From NCBI GenBank assembly GCA_902796295.1, contig CADBOL010000053.1:1-7459 (forward strand): 7,459 nt of DNA, written 5' to 3'. The notes beneath the pieces were generated by a model, which did not search any database, was not told the origin of the DNA, and saw only the letters and a program-made list of their open reading frames with translations. A program made the position numbers and the translations under genes. This DNA comes from Oscillospiraceae bacterium. GTDB lineage: Bacteria; Bacillota; Clostridia; Oscillospirales; Acutalibacteraceae. Of this stretch, positions 1 to 6,499 are shown in pieces; the stretch's first letter is position 1; every line of letters begins with the position of its first letter.

Positions 1-390
1 AGGTGCTGCTACGGAGCTCAGGATAAAGGCATGCTGCTTTTCCCGGGTGAAGAAACCTCTCTTGAGGCTAAGGAAAACTCCGGCAGGCGGCTAGCAGTGT
101 GCAGCGGAGAATGCGAAAGAAGCCGGCGCCCGCTTTCCTGCATGCTATTTCCGTTCTTCCCCGTCATTGATGAGCGCGGGCAAATAAGTGTCGGTTTTGA
201 TTACAGAGGAGTTTCTGTCTGCCCTCTTATAACAAACAGCGAAGTCATTTCTTTTAACAGGAAGTTTTTCAAAAACCTCCTTAAAGCCGGGAAGCTGCTC
301 GCAAAAGACGCCGGGTGCCGCAAATTTTTGGAAGAAGTTACGGAAGAGATAAACGAAGCAAAAGCGCTTTATTTAAAGCTTGAAAACTGA
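1..390 (+). CDS. Cysteine-rich YkgJ-like protein, 3' part (5' end outside window)
   Basis: The frame is open from base 1, so this is the C-terminal 129 residues of a longer protein. An ATG at 31 exists, but the conserved-looking pair Cys2-Cys3 lies before it, which argues against that start. Cysteines fall at visible residues 2, 3, 34, 38, 47, 74 and 106. The pattern CC...GMLLFPGEE...C-x3-C...RRPLSC-x-LFPFFP...VCPL resembles clostridial relatives of the YkgJ/CxxCxxCC family, which is thought to bind zinc or iron-sulfur clusters through clustered cysteines; RP-x-x-C-x-x-FP is a recurring element there. The C-terminal third is lysine/glutamate-rich and probably helical. There is no membrane segment, so it is probably cytoplasmic. 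It ends at TGA 388-390 and is followed by a strong terminator. Family placement rests on pattern memory only; the biochemical role is unknown. Confidence 0.6.
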   Translation, partial: RCCYGAQDKGMLLFPGEETSLEAKENSGRRLAVCSGECERSRRPLSCMLFPFFPVIDERGQISVGFDYRGVSVCPLITNSEVISFNRKFFKNLLKAGKLLAKDAGCRKFLEEVTEEINEAKALYLKLEN

Positions 391-464
391 TTGTCATATT
401 ATCATATCACGGAAACCGTAATGAATTTACGGACCGGAAATCACAGATTTAACAGAATACAGAC

Positions 465-507
465 AAAAGCCGGAGCACCTGCCGTATTATGCTGTGCTCC
501 GGTTTTT
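465..507. terminator. Bidirectional rho-independent terminator between convergent genes
   Basis: A perfect 9-bp stem (CCGGAGCAC at 470-478 with GTGCTCCGG at 494-502) encloses a 15-base loop. It is followed on the + strand by five T (503-507). On the - strand the A run 465-468 supplies a U tail, and these A/T runs can lengthen the stem. It lies between the stop of the YkgJ-like gene (390) and the stop of the convergent kinase gene (510), so it can serve both. Confidence 0.9.
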
Positions 508-509
508 AA

Positions 510-1025
510 TTATTTATTCTCTGTCTCAGAGAGACTCTTCACTATCCTGTCAACATTCTCCGCGATTCCCTGCTCTTCACAGTCAACGGTAATCTGAGCA
601 TATTTTTCATACAGAGGGCGTCTGAATTCAAACATATCTCTCATGCTCTCGCCTTCATTAAGAAGAATACCGCGTGAGCCGATGTCGTTGATCCTGCTCA
701 TCATTCCATCATAGCTGATTCTGAGATAAACAATTACCGCGTTGCGGGCAAGGTTTTTCATTGCGTTTTCATGGCATACAACGCTTCCTCCGGTTGCTAT
801 TACGGTATTCTCATATTCAAGAGATGACACCGTTTCATCCTCCGTTGCGGCAAAAGCCTCTGCCCCTTTTTCGTTGATAATCTGCTGAAGGCGCTTTCCT
901 TCTCTCTGCTGAATAACCAGATCCGTGTCTACAAAATCCTTGCAGAGGATTTTGGAAAGCAAAACACCGCAGGTGCTTTTTCCGCTGCCCGGCATTCCTA
1001 TGAGAACTATATTTTTATCTTTCAT
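510..1025 (-). CDS. aroK: Shikimate kinase family protein (substrate uncertain)
   Basis: This 171-residue P-loop kinase has the usual length and fold signature of shikimate kinase, which phosphorylates the 3-OH of shikimate with ATP in chorismate synthesis. Walker A is GMPGSGKST (residues 10-18), followed by DTD (33-35), ATGGS (77-81), a lid Arg118 in SRGILL, and FRRPLYEKYA (134-143). Three positions depart from the classical enzyme. The FRxxE motif reads FAATE (58-62), so the shikimate-binding Arg is Ala59. The GGG motif reads GGS. The lid RPLL reads RGIL. I recall a clostridial subfamily with this pattern that is annotated as shikimate kinase, but the substrate should be treated as unproved. 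It stands alone with its own promoter and terminator, not in an aro operon. The ATG at 1025 is preceded by GGAGG (1033-1037) at 7 bases, which fixes the start. It is cytoplasmic. Confidence 0.88.
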   Translation of the reverse strand: MKDKNIVLIGMPGSGKSTCGVLLSKILCKDFVDTDLVIQQREGKRLQQIINEKGAEAFAATEDETVSSLEYENTVIATGGSVVCHENAMKNLARNAVIVYLRISYDGMMSRINDIGSRGILLNEGESMRDMFEFRRPLYEKYAQITVDCEEQGIAENVDRIVKSLSETENK

Positions 1026-1044
1026 TCCTTTCCCTCCCCGGTCT

Positions 1045-1073
1045 ATTTTAATACAAGATAAAACACGTGTAAA
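1045..1073 (-). promoter_or_regulatory. Predicted sigma-A promoter of the shikimate-kinase-like gene
   Basis: Read on the - strand, a -35 box TTTACA (1073-1068), a 17-base spacer and a -10 box TAAAAT (1050-1045) are present. Transcription would start near 1038, giving a leader of only about 13 bases that just includes the GGAGG ribosome binding site. Inferred from sequence alone. Confidence 0.6.
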
Positions 1074-1089
1074 GAATTATTTGCACGCG

Positions 1090-1108
1090 TTATAAACCAA
1101 TTATAAAC
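1090..1108. repeat. Short direct repeat in the divergent promoter region
   Basis: TTATAAAC occurs at 1090-1097 and again at 1101-1108, an 11-base period or about one helical turn. It lies between the two divergent promoters, upstream of both -35 boxes. It could be a regulator site, but the region is AT-rich and two 8-mers may arise by chance. Confidence 0.3.
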
Positions 1109-1134
1109 TTAGTATTAATTTTTCTTTTTTGCAA

Positions 1135-1163
1135 TTGACTTTTTACTTTGTTTATAGTATAAA
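1135..1163 (+). promoter_or_regulatory. Predicted sigma-A promoter of the HD/PF06541 operon
   Basis: TTGACT (1135-1140), a 17-base spacer and TATAAA (1158-1163) form a near-consensus vegetative promoter. Transcription would start near 1170, giving a leader of about 25 bases that carries the ribosome binding site AAAGAGG (1179-1185), 9 bases before the ATG at 1195. Confidence 0.78.
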
Positions 1164-1194
1164 AAACAGGATGTTTTGAAAGAGGATTTTTAAT

Positions 1195-1755
1195 ATGTCA
1201 TTCAGAAGCTTTATTACAGATATCCCCGATATCATGAATCTTGACATTTCCGGGGAAACTGAAAATATTATGAATTTCTGCAAGATCGGCGAGGATATCC
1301 TGTCTCACCCGAGATATGTGGAAATGAAGGGATACAACCATCACGGCACGGTTTCCTGCCACTATCATTCGGTATTCGTTGCTTATATGACCTACAAGGC
1401 ATGTCTGCACTCCGACTGCAACACGGTCGAGGCTACGAGAGCCGCTCTGCTTCACGATTTTTATCTCTATGACTGGCATATCGTGAAGCACGATGAGTAT
1501 CACGCATTTTATCATCCGAAAGAGGCAAAGAAAAACGCCGAGATTTATTTCGGCAAACTGACCGGGCTTCAGAGCGATATGATTCTGGCTCATATGTGGC
1601 CCATGCACCTTATGCCTCCGAAATCCAAAGAGGGTATGATTCTTACCGCTGCGGACAAAATCTGCGCGAGCTGTGATTTCATTAAACTCAGCGAAAAATT
1701 CAAACCCATCTACGACAGAATAGACGAGGTAGCTCTGCATGATGCATGTAATTGA
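1195..1755 (+). CDS. HD-domain phosphohydrolase family protein
   Basis: This 186-residue cytoplasmic protein has an HD metal-dependent phosphohydrolase core. The likely metal ligands are His58 in CHYHS, His87-Asp88 in ALLHDFYLYDWH, His107 in FYHP, His133 in LAHMWP and Asp154 in AADKICA, the order expected of the HD superfamily. Such enzymes cleave phosphomonoesters or phosphodiesters of nucleotides, but the substrate of this clostridial family is not known to me and nothing here reveals it. There is no extra sensory or GGDEF domain. The ATG at 1195 has AAAGAGG 9 bases upstream and a near-consensus promoter. The last 17 bases overlap the PF06541 gene, whose ribosome binding site GAGGT (1726-1730) lies inside this frame, so the two are probably translationally coupled and may act together. 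A long antisense frame over this gene is a shadow. Confidence 0.88.
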   Translation: MSFRSFITDIPDIMNLDISGETENIMNFCKIGEDILSHPRYVEMKGYNHHGTVSCHYHSVFVAYMTYKACLHSDCNTVEATRAALLHDFYLYDWHIVKHDEYHAFYHPKEAKKNAEIYFGKLTGLQSDMILAHMWPMHLMPPKSKEGMILTAADKICASCDFIKLSEKFKPIYDRIDEVALHDACN

Positions 1756-2671
1756 AAGAATAATTGACTACTTCCTGATTTTTATTCTCTGCAGTGTGAT
1801 CGGATGGGTATGTGAAACGATAATGTACGCCATCCGTGACAAGAAGGCAGTCAAAAGAGGCTTCCTTTTCGGGCCGCTCTGCCCGATTTACGGCTCGGGC
1901 GCCGTAATCAGCTCCGCTGTGCTTTACGGCAGGATTTCCGATTTCTTTGCGAAATTCGGTGATATATGGCATTATGTCGCACTGTTTTTCCTGGGGATGC
2001 TTCTGTGTAATGTTATTGAATACTTAACAAGCTATGTGCTCGAGAAGGCATTCAAGACAAGATGGTGGGATTATTCCTACAAGAAGTTTCAGATAAACGG
2101 CAGAATATGTCTGACTAGTTCGCTCCTTTTCGGATTCGGAGTCGCTACTTATATCAAATTCGTACAGCCCTACATTCTTTATGTGCTCGACGAGGTTTTC
2201 CCGTTCCCGGCTAAACTGGTAACCGCATTCGTTCTTTATACCGTGATTATCATTGATGTTATGCTCACGGTTCAAAGCATGAAGGATGTGATAAAATCAC
2301 TCAGAGAGCTTGAGCAGTATGCGGTTGATAATGCTCAGAAGGGCATCGATAAGGTCCAAAACAAGAAAAACGAATACATTGAAACAGTCAAGACCAACGA
2401 TCAGATTGACGCTATCATCAAAAAGCTGAGCGATGAAAAATCTCTGCTCAGCAGAGCAAAGAGATATTTCCCGACAATGCACGGTGAAAAATATAATGAG
2501 GCAATGAATCTGGTTTTTCCTAAATCGGAATCTGAAGAAGAGGAAAAACTCAGAAAAGCCCGAAAGAAGCGCATCCGTTCGGGAGAGCCCGTTCATGTTG
2601 ACGATAACGGCGATGTTATCCTCGAAGAGAGCGACATTGAAGAGGCCGGAAAAGAAGAAAAAGACGCATAA
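1739..2671 (+). CDS. PF06541-type multi-pass membrane protein (putative ABC-transporter type IV)
   Basis: This 310-residue protein matches the family named 'putative ABC-transporter type IV' (CmpB-like). It has GW-x-x-E at 22-26, RGFLFGPLCPIYG at 40-52, NVIEYLTSYVLEKAFKTRWWDYS spread over 91-113, and INGRICL at 119-125. About five hydrophobic segments lie near 9-31, 51-65, 77-100, 124-150 and 158-180. After them comes a cytoplasmic helical stretch (about 182-243, coiled-coil-like and lysine/glutamate-rich) and then an acidic and basic low-complexity tail (263-310, with SESEEEEKLRKARKKR). No ABC ATPase is adjacent, so the transporter label is unproved. The start is ATG 1739, 8 bases after GAGGT; a second ATG follows directly at 1742. 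It is the second gene of the HD operon and is followed by a terminator. Confidence 0.85.
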   Translation: MMHVIERIIDYFLIFILCSVIGWVCETIMYAIRDKKAVKRGFLFGPLCPIYGSGAVISSAVLYGRISDFFAKFGDIWHYVALFFLGMLLCNVIEYLTSYVLEKAFKTRWWDYSYKKFQINGRICLTSSLLFGFGVATYIKFVQPYILYVLDEVFPFPAKLVTAFVLYTVIIIDVMLTVQSMKDVIKSLRELEQYAVDNAQKGIDKVQNKKNEYIETVKTNDQIDAIIKKLSDEKSLLSRAKRYFPTMHGEKYNEAMNLVFPKSESEEEEKLRKARKKRIRSGEPVHVDDNGDVILEESDIEEAGKEEKDA

Positions 2672-2680
2672 CAGATTTGA

Positions 2681-2713
2681 GAAAGAGCTGCTGCAGACTG
2701 CAACAGCTCTTTT
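2681..2713. terminator. Rho-independent terminator, probably bidirectional
   Basis: AAAGAGCTG (2682-2690) pairs perfectly with CAGCTCTTT (2704-2712), with a small inner TGC/GCA stem and a T-rich tail (2708-2717). It lies 10 bases after the PF06541 stop and just beyond the stop of the convergent MATE gene (2716). The - strand tail is weaker (UUUCUC), so termination in that direction may be leaky. Confidence 0.8.
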
Positions 2714-2715
2714 AT

Positions 2716-4092
2716 TTATGAATGCTGTAAATTTACCTGACTGTTTTTAATCGCGATACGTTTCTTTATTATCAGATAGCATATTATCTGCAATACGCAA
2801 GTGATAATCCATGATACCGGGTAGGAAACAAAGAGGAAATCGACCTCCCTGTGATGCGGGAAAATGCCGTAAATCCAGAGAATTCTTATGCCGACAGTGC
2901 CGAAAATCGAGATTATCATAGGCACAGCCGAATGACCGAGCCCGCGCAGAGCACCCGGAAAGCAATCCATATAACCGCATATGAAATAAGTGAGAGTAGT
3001 ATATTTGAGCACTTCCATACCGTATCTGATAACTGTTTCGGACTGCGAATAAATTCCGAGAAGATTTCTGCTGAAAACAAACGCGGCAGAACCTATTGCG
3101 AAACAGAATAACGTTTCGAGTATAAGACAATCCCTGAGCACACGGCTGACCCTGTCATATTTCCCCGCGCCGGCATTCTGGCTTGTGAAGGTCATACATC
3201 CCTGAGTTATTGCGTTGGCCGCCGCGTAAATAAACCCTATGAGATTATTCGCCGCGGTATAGCCGGCCATGGCGAACTGTCCGAAGGAATTCACGCTTGA
3301 CTGCAGAAGCACATTTGAAAAATTGATTGCAGCTGTCTGAATCCCTGCGGGGAACCCTATTGCAAGTATCTTCTGCAGTATTCTCGGCTTAATCTTCAGC
3401 TTTGAAAAATGCAGTCTGTATTCCTCGGGGCTCTTTTTCAGCGTGATAATAACGAGCACGCAGGAAACCGCCTGCGATATGACAGTCGCAATCGCCACGC
3501 CGTCAACATTCATTTTAAAGGCCGTTACAAACAGTATATTAAGCCCGGCGTTAAGCGCCCCCGAAATAATCAGGAATATCATGGGCCTCCTGGTGTCTCC
3601 GACAGCGCGGAGAACCGCCGCTCCGAAATTGTAAATCATAAACACCGGAGCACCCAGGAAATAGATTCTCATATATTTGACCGATAAATCTATTACATCG
3701 GCAGGAGTACCCATAAGAGTCAGAACCGAACGTGCGAATACTCTGCCCGCTATAAGCATCACGGAGCCGGCTATTGCGGCGGTTGTAATCGCGGTGTGAA
3801 CCGTATCATTCATTTTACCGTAATTACCCTCTGCAAAAAACCTGGCCGCTACAACATTCACGCCGAGTGAAGTGCCCACAAAAACATTGACAAACAGATT
3901 AATCAGAGAAGTGGTTGAGCCGACCGCGGCGAGACAGTCATCACCCGCAAATCTGCCGACCACTATAAGATCAACGGCGTTAAACAGAAGCTGCAGCACC
4001 GTTGAAAGCATCAGCGGAACCGCAAATGACACGAGCTTGGGCATAAGCGGTCCGTTAAGCATATCTATTTCAAATCTGTTTTGCCTTGCCAT
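2716..4092 (-). CDS. MATE family efflux transporter
   Basis: This 458-residue inner-membrane protein has about 12 hydrophobic segments in two homologous halves, the normal size for MATE (multidrug and toxic compound extrusion) antiporters, which exchange organic cations or drugs for Na+ or H+. Hallmarks are the TM1 motif NAVDLIVVGRF (38-48), LRAVGDTRRPM (161-171) and its second-half counterpart LRGLGHSAVPM (382-392), FPAGIQT (247-253), and QNAGAGKYDRV (305-315). Its ATG (4092-4090) comes one base after the GH31 stop (TAAT-ATG), and its weak ribosome binding site AAAGAG (4105-4100) lies within the last GH31 codons, so translation probably depends on the upstream gene. No promoter of its own is visible. 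Its substrate cannot be read from sequence; linkage to a glycosidase might hint at a glycoside or other carbohydrate-linked compound. Confidence 0.93.
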   Translation of the reverse strand: MARQNRFEIDMLNGPLMPKLVSFAVPLMLSTVLQLLFNAVDLIVVGRFAGDDCLAAVGSTTSLINLFVNVFVGTSLGVNVVAARFFAEGNYGKMNDTVHTAITTAAIAGSVMLIAGRVFARSVLTLMGTPADVIDLSVKYMRIYFLGAPVFMIYNFGAAVLRAVGDTRRPMIFLIISGALNAGLNILFVTAFKMNVDGVAIATVISQAVSCVLVIITLKKSPEEYRLHFSKLKIKPRILQKILAIGFPAGIQTAAINFSNVLLQSSVNSFGQFAMAGYTAANNLIGFIYAAANAITQGCMTFTSQNAGAGKYDRVSRVLRDCLILETLFCFAIGSAAFVFSRNLLGIYSQSETVIRYGMEVLKYTTLTYFICGYMDCFPGALRGLGHSAVPMIISIFGTVGIRILWIYGIFPHHREVDFLFVSYPVSWIITCVLQIICYLIIKKRIAIKNSQVNLQHS

Positions 4093-4093
4093 A

Positions 4094-6430
4094 TTATTTC
4101 TCTTTCATTCTCTCCGCTATCGCAAGCTCAACCGAAACGGGAAGCCCGCATTTTCCGAGCGCGGCGAGGATTTCATCCGCCGTCTGCGCTTTTCTGAGAT
4201 GCGCGGCATACGGCTTCATCTTGACAAGATTATCCTTTTGCCAGCGCGACATAAGATTTATCATTATCTCACGCGGAGATTCCTTAGGGATATCCTTTAT
4301 CTCACCTGAATCAACCGTTATTTCATCCGCGCTGAAATCAACGGTGATATCTTCATTGAGAGTATCTCTGAAAACGATTCTGTATTTCCTGACTTCCGGG
4401 ATAACGCTTAAATCGCCCTCAATTCTGATACCGAGTTTAATGCTGTTTGTTTCTTTATCGTATTTATTGGTGAATACCGTCTTTGCGGTATGCTGAGCAT
4501 AATCGGTTTTGCCGTTATCCTCATACATTGTGAATTCACCGTCTCCTTTGAACACCCACACTTCAAGCGTTTCGGGATTTCCGCAGGAATTGCCTTCATC
4601 GGCGCTCATGGGTATCACACTGCCCGCCTTCGCGAGCACGGGAATATCATAAAGCTCTCTGTTGAGGCATATCATCATATTTCCGCTGTATCTCTGAAGT
4701 GTAAAGATATCAACCCACTCACCGTCGGGAATCCACGCGCCGGCTCTTGCAAGCCCCATTTTCTTGTCAAGCTTTGAGGTTATCGGGCAGACAATCAGCT
4801 GTGAACCGAACTGATACTGATTCGGCACCGAATATGCGTTTTCCTCTTCGGGATAGTTATAATACATCGGCTCGCACACAGCGATACCCTGCTCATTGTA
4901 AATCCTGTCAAGCGAATAGATATAAGGGATAAGCTTATGTCTGAAACGAAGCCACCTTTTTGCATCCTCACAGACATCCTTACGGTATTTCCACGGCTCT
5001 TTTCCCAGAAACTCGAGATTGCTCGAATGCAGACGGAGCACGGGTGAGAAGACGGCAAACTGAATCCATCTGAGATACATTTCATCATCGCGTCTGCCGA
5101 GCATATGGCCGCCGATATCATGGCTCCACCAACCGTAGCCGGCATTGGCGGCGTTGGCGGTGAAATACGGCTGAAAGTCAAGAGCGCGCCAGCTTATAAA
5201 GGTATCGCCCGAAAATCCGAGGGGGTAACGATGAGAGCCGACACCGCCGTATCTTGACAGAATCAGCGGAATATCGCCGTTTTCGGCATTGTCAAGGTAA
5301 TGATAATGATTCAGCGCGATAAGCGGGTCAAGCCCCTCAACATCGGAGCTCTTGCCCTGCTGCCAGTCTATCCACCAAAAATCGACGCCGTCTTTCTCAT
5401 AGGGCTTGTGAATCACATCAAAATATGAATTCCAGAAATCATCGCTGCCGCATCTGAATTCAACGGGCTGTTTTGTTTTCGGGTCAATCCCGTTTGCCTT
5501 TGCCATCTCTTCATACATATCCTCAAAGCTTCTGACTCCGTCGGCAGGGTGAAGATTGAGGGTAACGCGGAGATTACGGGCTTTGAGTTCCTTAAGAAAC
5601 TCACGGTAATCGGGAAACAGGTCCGTATTCCAGCTGTATCCTGTCCATCCGCTGCATTTGATGCCGAACTTTTCTTTGATAGCCACCCAGTGCCAGTCCA
5701 TATCAACCGTTGCGACTGTCAGCGGAATATCTTCCGAGGCAAACCTGTCCATAAGAGAAAGATATTCTTTATCGGTATATGCGTGATATCTGCTCCACCA
5801 CACACCGAGGGCAAATCTCGGAACAAGCGGAGCCGGAGAGCTTATCATATAAAAGGCACGCATTGTCTCCCTGTAATCTTTGCCGTAGGCAAAAACATAG
5901 AAATCCCTGCCGCCTTCTCTCGCTTTGAAGCGACCGTTTTCGTCTATCAGAAAGCTTTTGCTGTCGTCAAAAAGGAAAGCGCCTTTTGCGGTGATAAACC
6001 CTTTTTCAAGATGAACGTGATCCGCTTTGCCGTCAAGGGTTCTCGCCGTGCCTTTAAAGTTTTTCTGCTCACCGAAAACAAGCTCTTCGATTTCTTCCTC
6101 TTCTTCTGTTTCGCCTTTTTCTGCTTTTTCCGCCTTCTCTTTCTCATACCTGCTGCCCTGCAGTATCACGCTGTAAGGCACGCCTTTTTTTATGACAAGA
6201 AGTATGTCCTCTGTCTGAACATACAGCTTATTGCCGTCTTTTTCCGTCTCCATCTCCCCTGCCGGGAATCTGCGGTTCCACACGGCATAGCTCGGCTCAT
6301 CATAAAATCTGCCTGTCTCAACCCTGAGAAGCTTTGACGTGATATAGGTTACCCTGATATCTCCGTCAACATAAATCTGACTTTTATCCGCAATGGAATC
6401 TGTTTTCGGAATAAGCGATGACTTGAGCAT
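4094..6430 (-). CDS. Glycoside hydrolase family 31 enzyme (alpha-glycosidase, substrate unknown)
   Basis: Numbered from a GTG at 6436, this is 780 residues with a GH31 (beta/alpha)8 barrel; GH31 enzymes are retaining alpha-glycosidases such as alpha-glucosidase and alpha-xylosidase. The order is an N-terminal beta-sandwich (about 20-195), the barrel from LGVWWSRY (210-217) to about 510, C-terminal beta domains, and a helical tail (about 717-780). The probable nucleophile is Asp357 in WWIDWQQG and the acid/base Asp411 in GFSGDTF, with SRYGG-x-GSHRYP before it, SHDIGGH at 438-444 and LRLHSS at 467-472. WIDWQQG replaces the classical WxDMNE, marking a distinct GH31 subgroup. There is no signal peptide, so it is probably intracellular. 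Residues 97-119 are a charged insertion. I prefer the ATG at 6430, which has GGGGTG just upstream; GTG 6436, with AGGAA (6451-6447) 10 bases upstream, is the alternative. The MATE gene follows after one base. Confidence 0.92.
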   Translation of the reverse strand: MLKSSLIPKTDSIADKSQIYVDGDIRVTYITSKLLRVETGRFYDEPSYAVWNRRFPAGEMETEKDGNKLYVQTEDILLVIKKGVPYSVILQGSRYEKEKAEKAEKGETEEEEEIEELVFGEQKNFKGTARTLDGKADHVHLEKGFITAKGAFLFDDSKSFLIDENGRFKAREGGRDFYVFAYGKDYRETMRAFYMISSPAPLVPRFALGVWWSRYHAYTDKEYLSLMDRFASEDIPLTVATVDMDWHWVAIKEKFGIKCSGWTGYSWNTDLFPDYREFLKELKARNLRVTLNLHPADGVRSFEDMYEEMAKANGIDPKTKQPVEFRCGSDDFWNSYFDVIHKPYEKDGVDFWWIDWQQGKSSDVEGLDPLIALNHYHYLDNAENGDIPLILSRYGGVGSHRYPLGFSGDTFISWRALDFQPYFTANAANAGYGWWSHDIGGHMLGRRDDEMYLRWIQFAVFSPVLRLHSSNLEFLGKEPWKYRKDVCEDAKRWLRFRHKLIPYIYSLDRIYNEQGIAVCEPMYYNYPEEENAYSVPNQYQFGSQLIVCPITSKLDKKMGLARAGAWIPDGEWVDIFTLQRYSGNMMICLNRELYDIPVLAKAGSVIPMSADEGNSCGNPETLEVWVFKGDGEFTMYEDNGKTDYAQHTAKTVFTNKYDKETNSIKLGIRIEGDLSVIPEVRKYRIVFRDTLNEDITVDFSADEITVDSGEIKDIPKESPREIMINLMSRWQKDNLVKMKPYAAHLRKAQTADEILAALGKCGLPVSVELAIAERMKEK
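6080..6148 (-). other. Lysine/glutamate-rich low-complexity insertion within the GH31 gene
   Basis: Codons 97-119 of the GH31 frame are almost all Glu, Lys or Ala, with the repeated unit EKAEKAEKG followed by a run of five Glu. The DNA is a nearly pure purine tract on the coding strand. It interrupts the N-terminal domain between VILQGSR and FGEQKNFKG and looks like a surface loop grown by repeat slippage. Confidence 0.6.
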
Positions 6431-6460
6431 AATCACACCCCGTTATTTCCTGTTTTGTTT

Positions 6461-6469
6461 ATTATAACA
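6461..6469 (-). promoter_or_regulatory. Predicted extended -10 promoter of the GH31-MATE operon
   Basis: On the - strand, TGTTATAAT (6469-6461) is a perfect extended -10 element (TGn-TATAAT). The matching -35 region (about 6489-6483, TTTTAA-like) is poor, as is usual for extended -10 promoters. Transcription would start near 6454, about 24 bases before the ATG at 6430. No clear operator or carbohydrate-regulator palindrome is visible. Confidence 0.65.
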
Positions 6470-6499
6470 CATTGCGTTGAAATTAAAAGATATTTTTGC

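Noticed and set aside
391..597. Small + strand open frame between the YkgJ-like gene and the kinase
   Set aside because: It would start at a TTG next to the previous stop, and it spans the terminator hairpin and the 3' end of the convergent kinase gene.
1063..1090. Palindromes ACACGTGT (1063-1070) and ACGCGT (1085-1090) as possible operators
   Set aside because: They are short perfect palindromes, with ACACGTGT overlapping the kinase -35 region. There is no second copy and no adjacent regulator gene, so evidence is too thin.
1198..1740. 180-codon open frame on the - strand opposite the HD gene
   Set aside because: It mirrors the HD gene, has no ribosome binding site or recognisable domain, and the + strand product has clear HD catalytic residues.
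3872..4496. Overlapping + strand open frames across the MATE/GH31 junction
   Set aside because: They have no family resemblance or ribosome binding site, and they are antisense to two well-supported genes.
5549..6337. 262-codon + strand open frame opposite the GH31 gene
   Set aside because: The translation is basic, low-complexity and Phe-rich (mirror of the Glu/Lys tract), while the opposite strand codes a complete GH31 enzyme.
6431..6499. Search for a terminator after the copper ATPase gene
   Set aside because: No GC-rich hairpin with a T tail is present; the region holds only the GH31 promoter, so some read-through from the copper gene into GH31 cannot be excluded.
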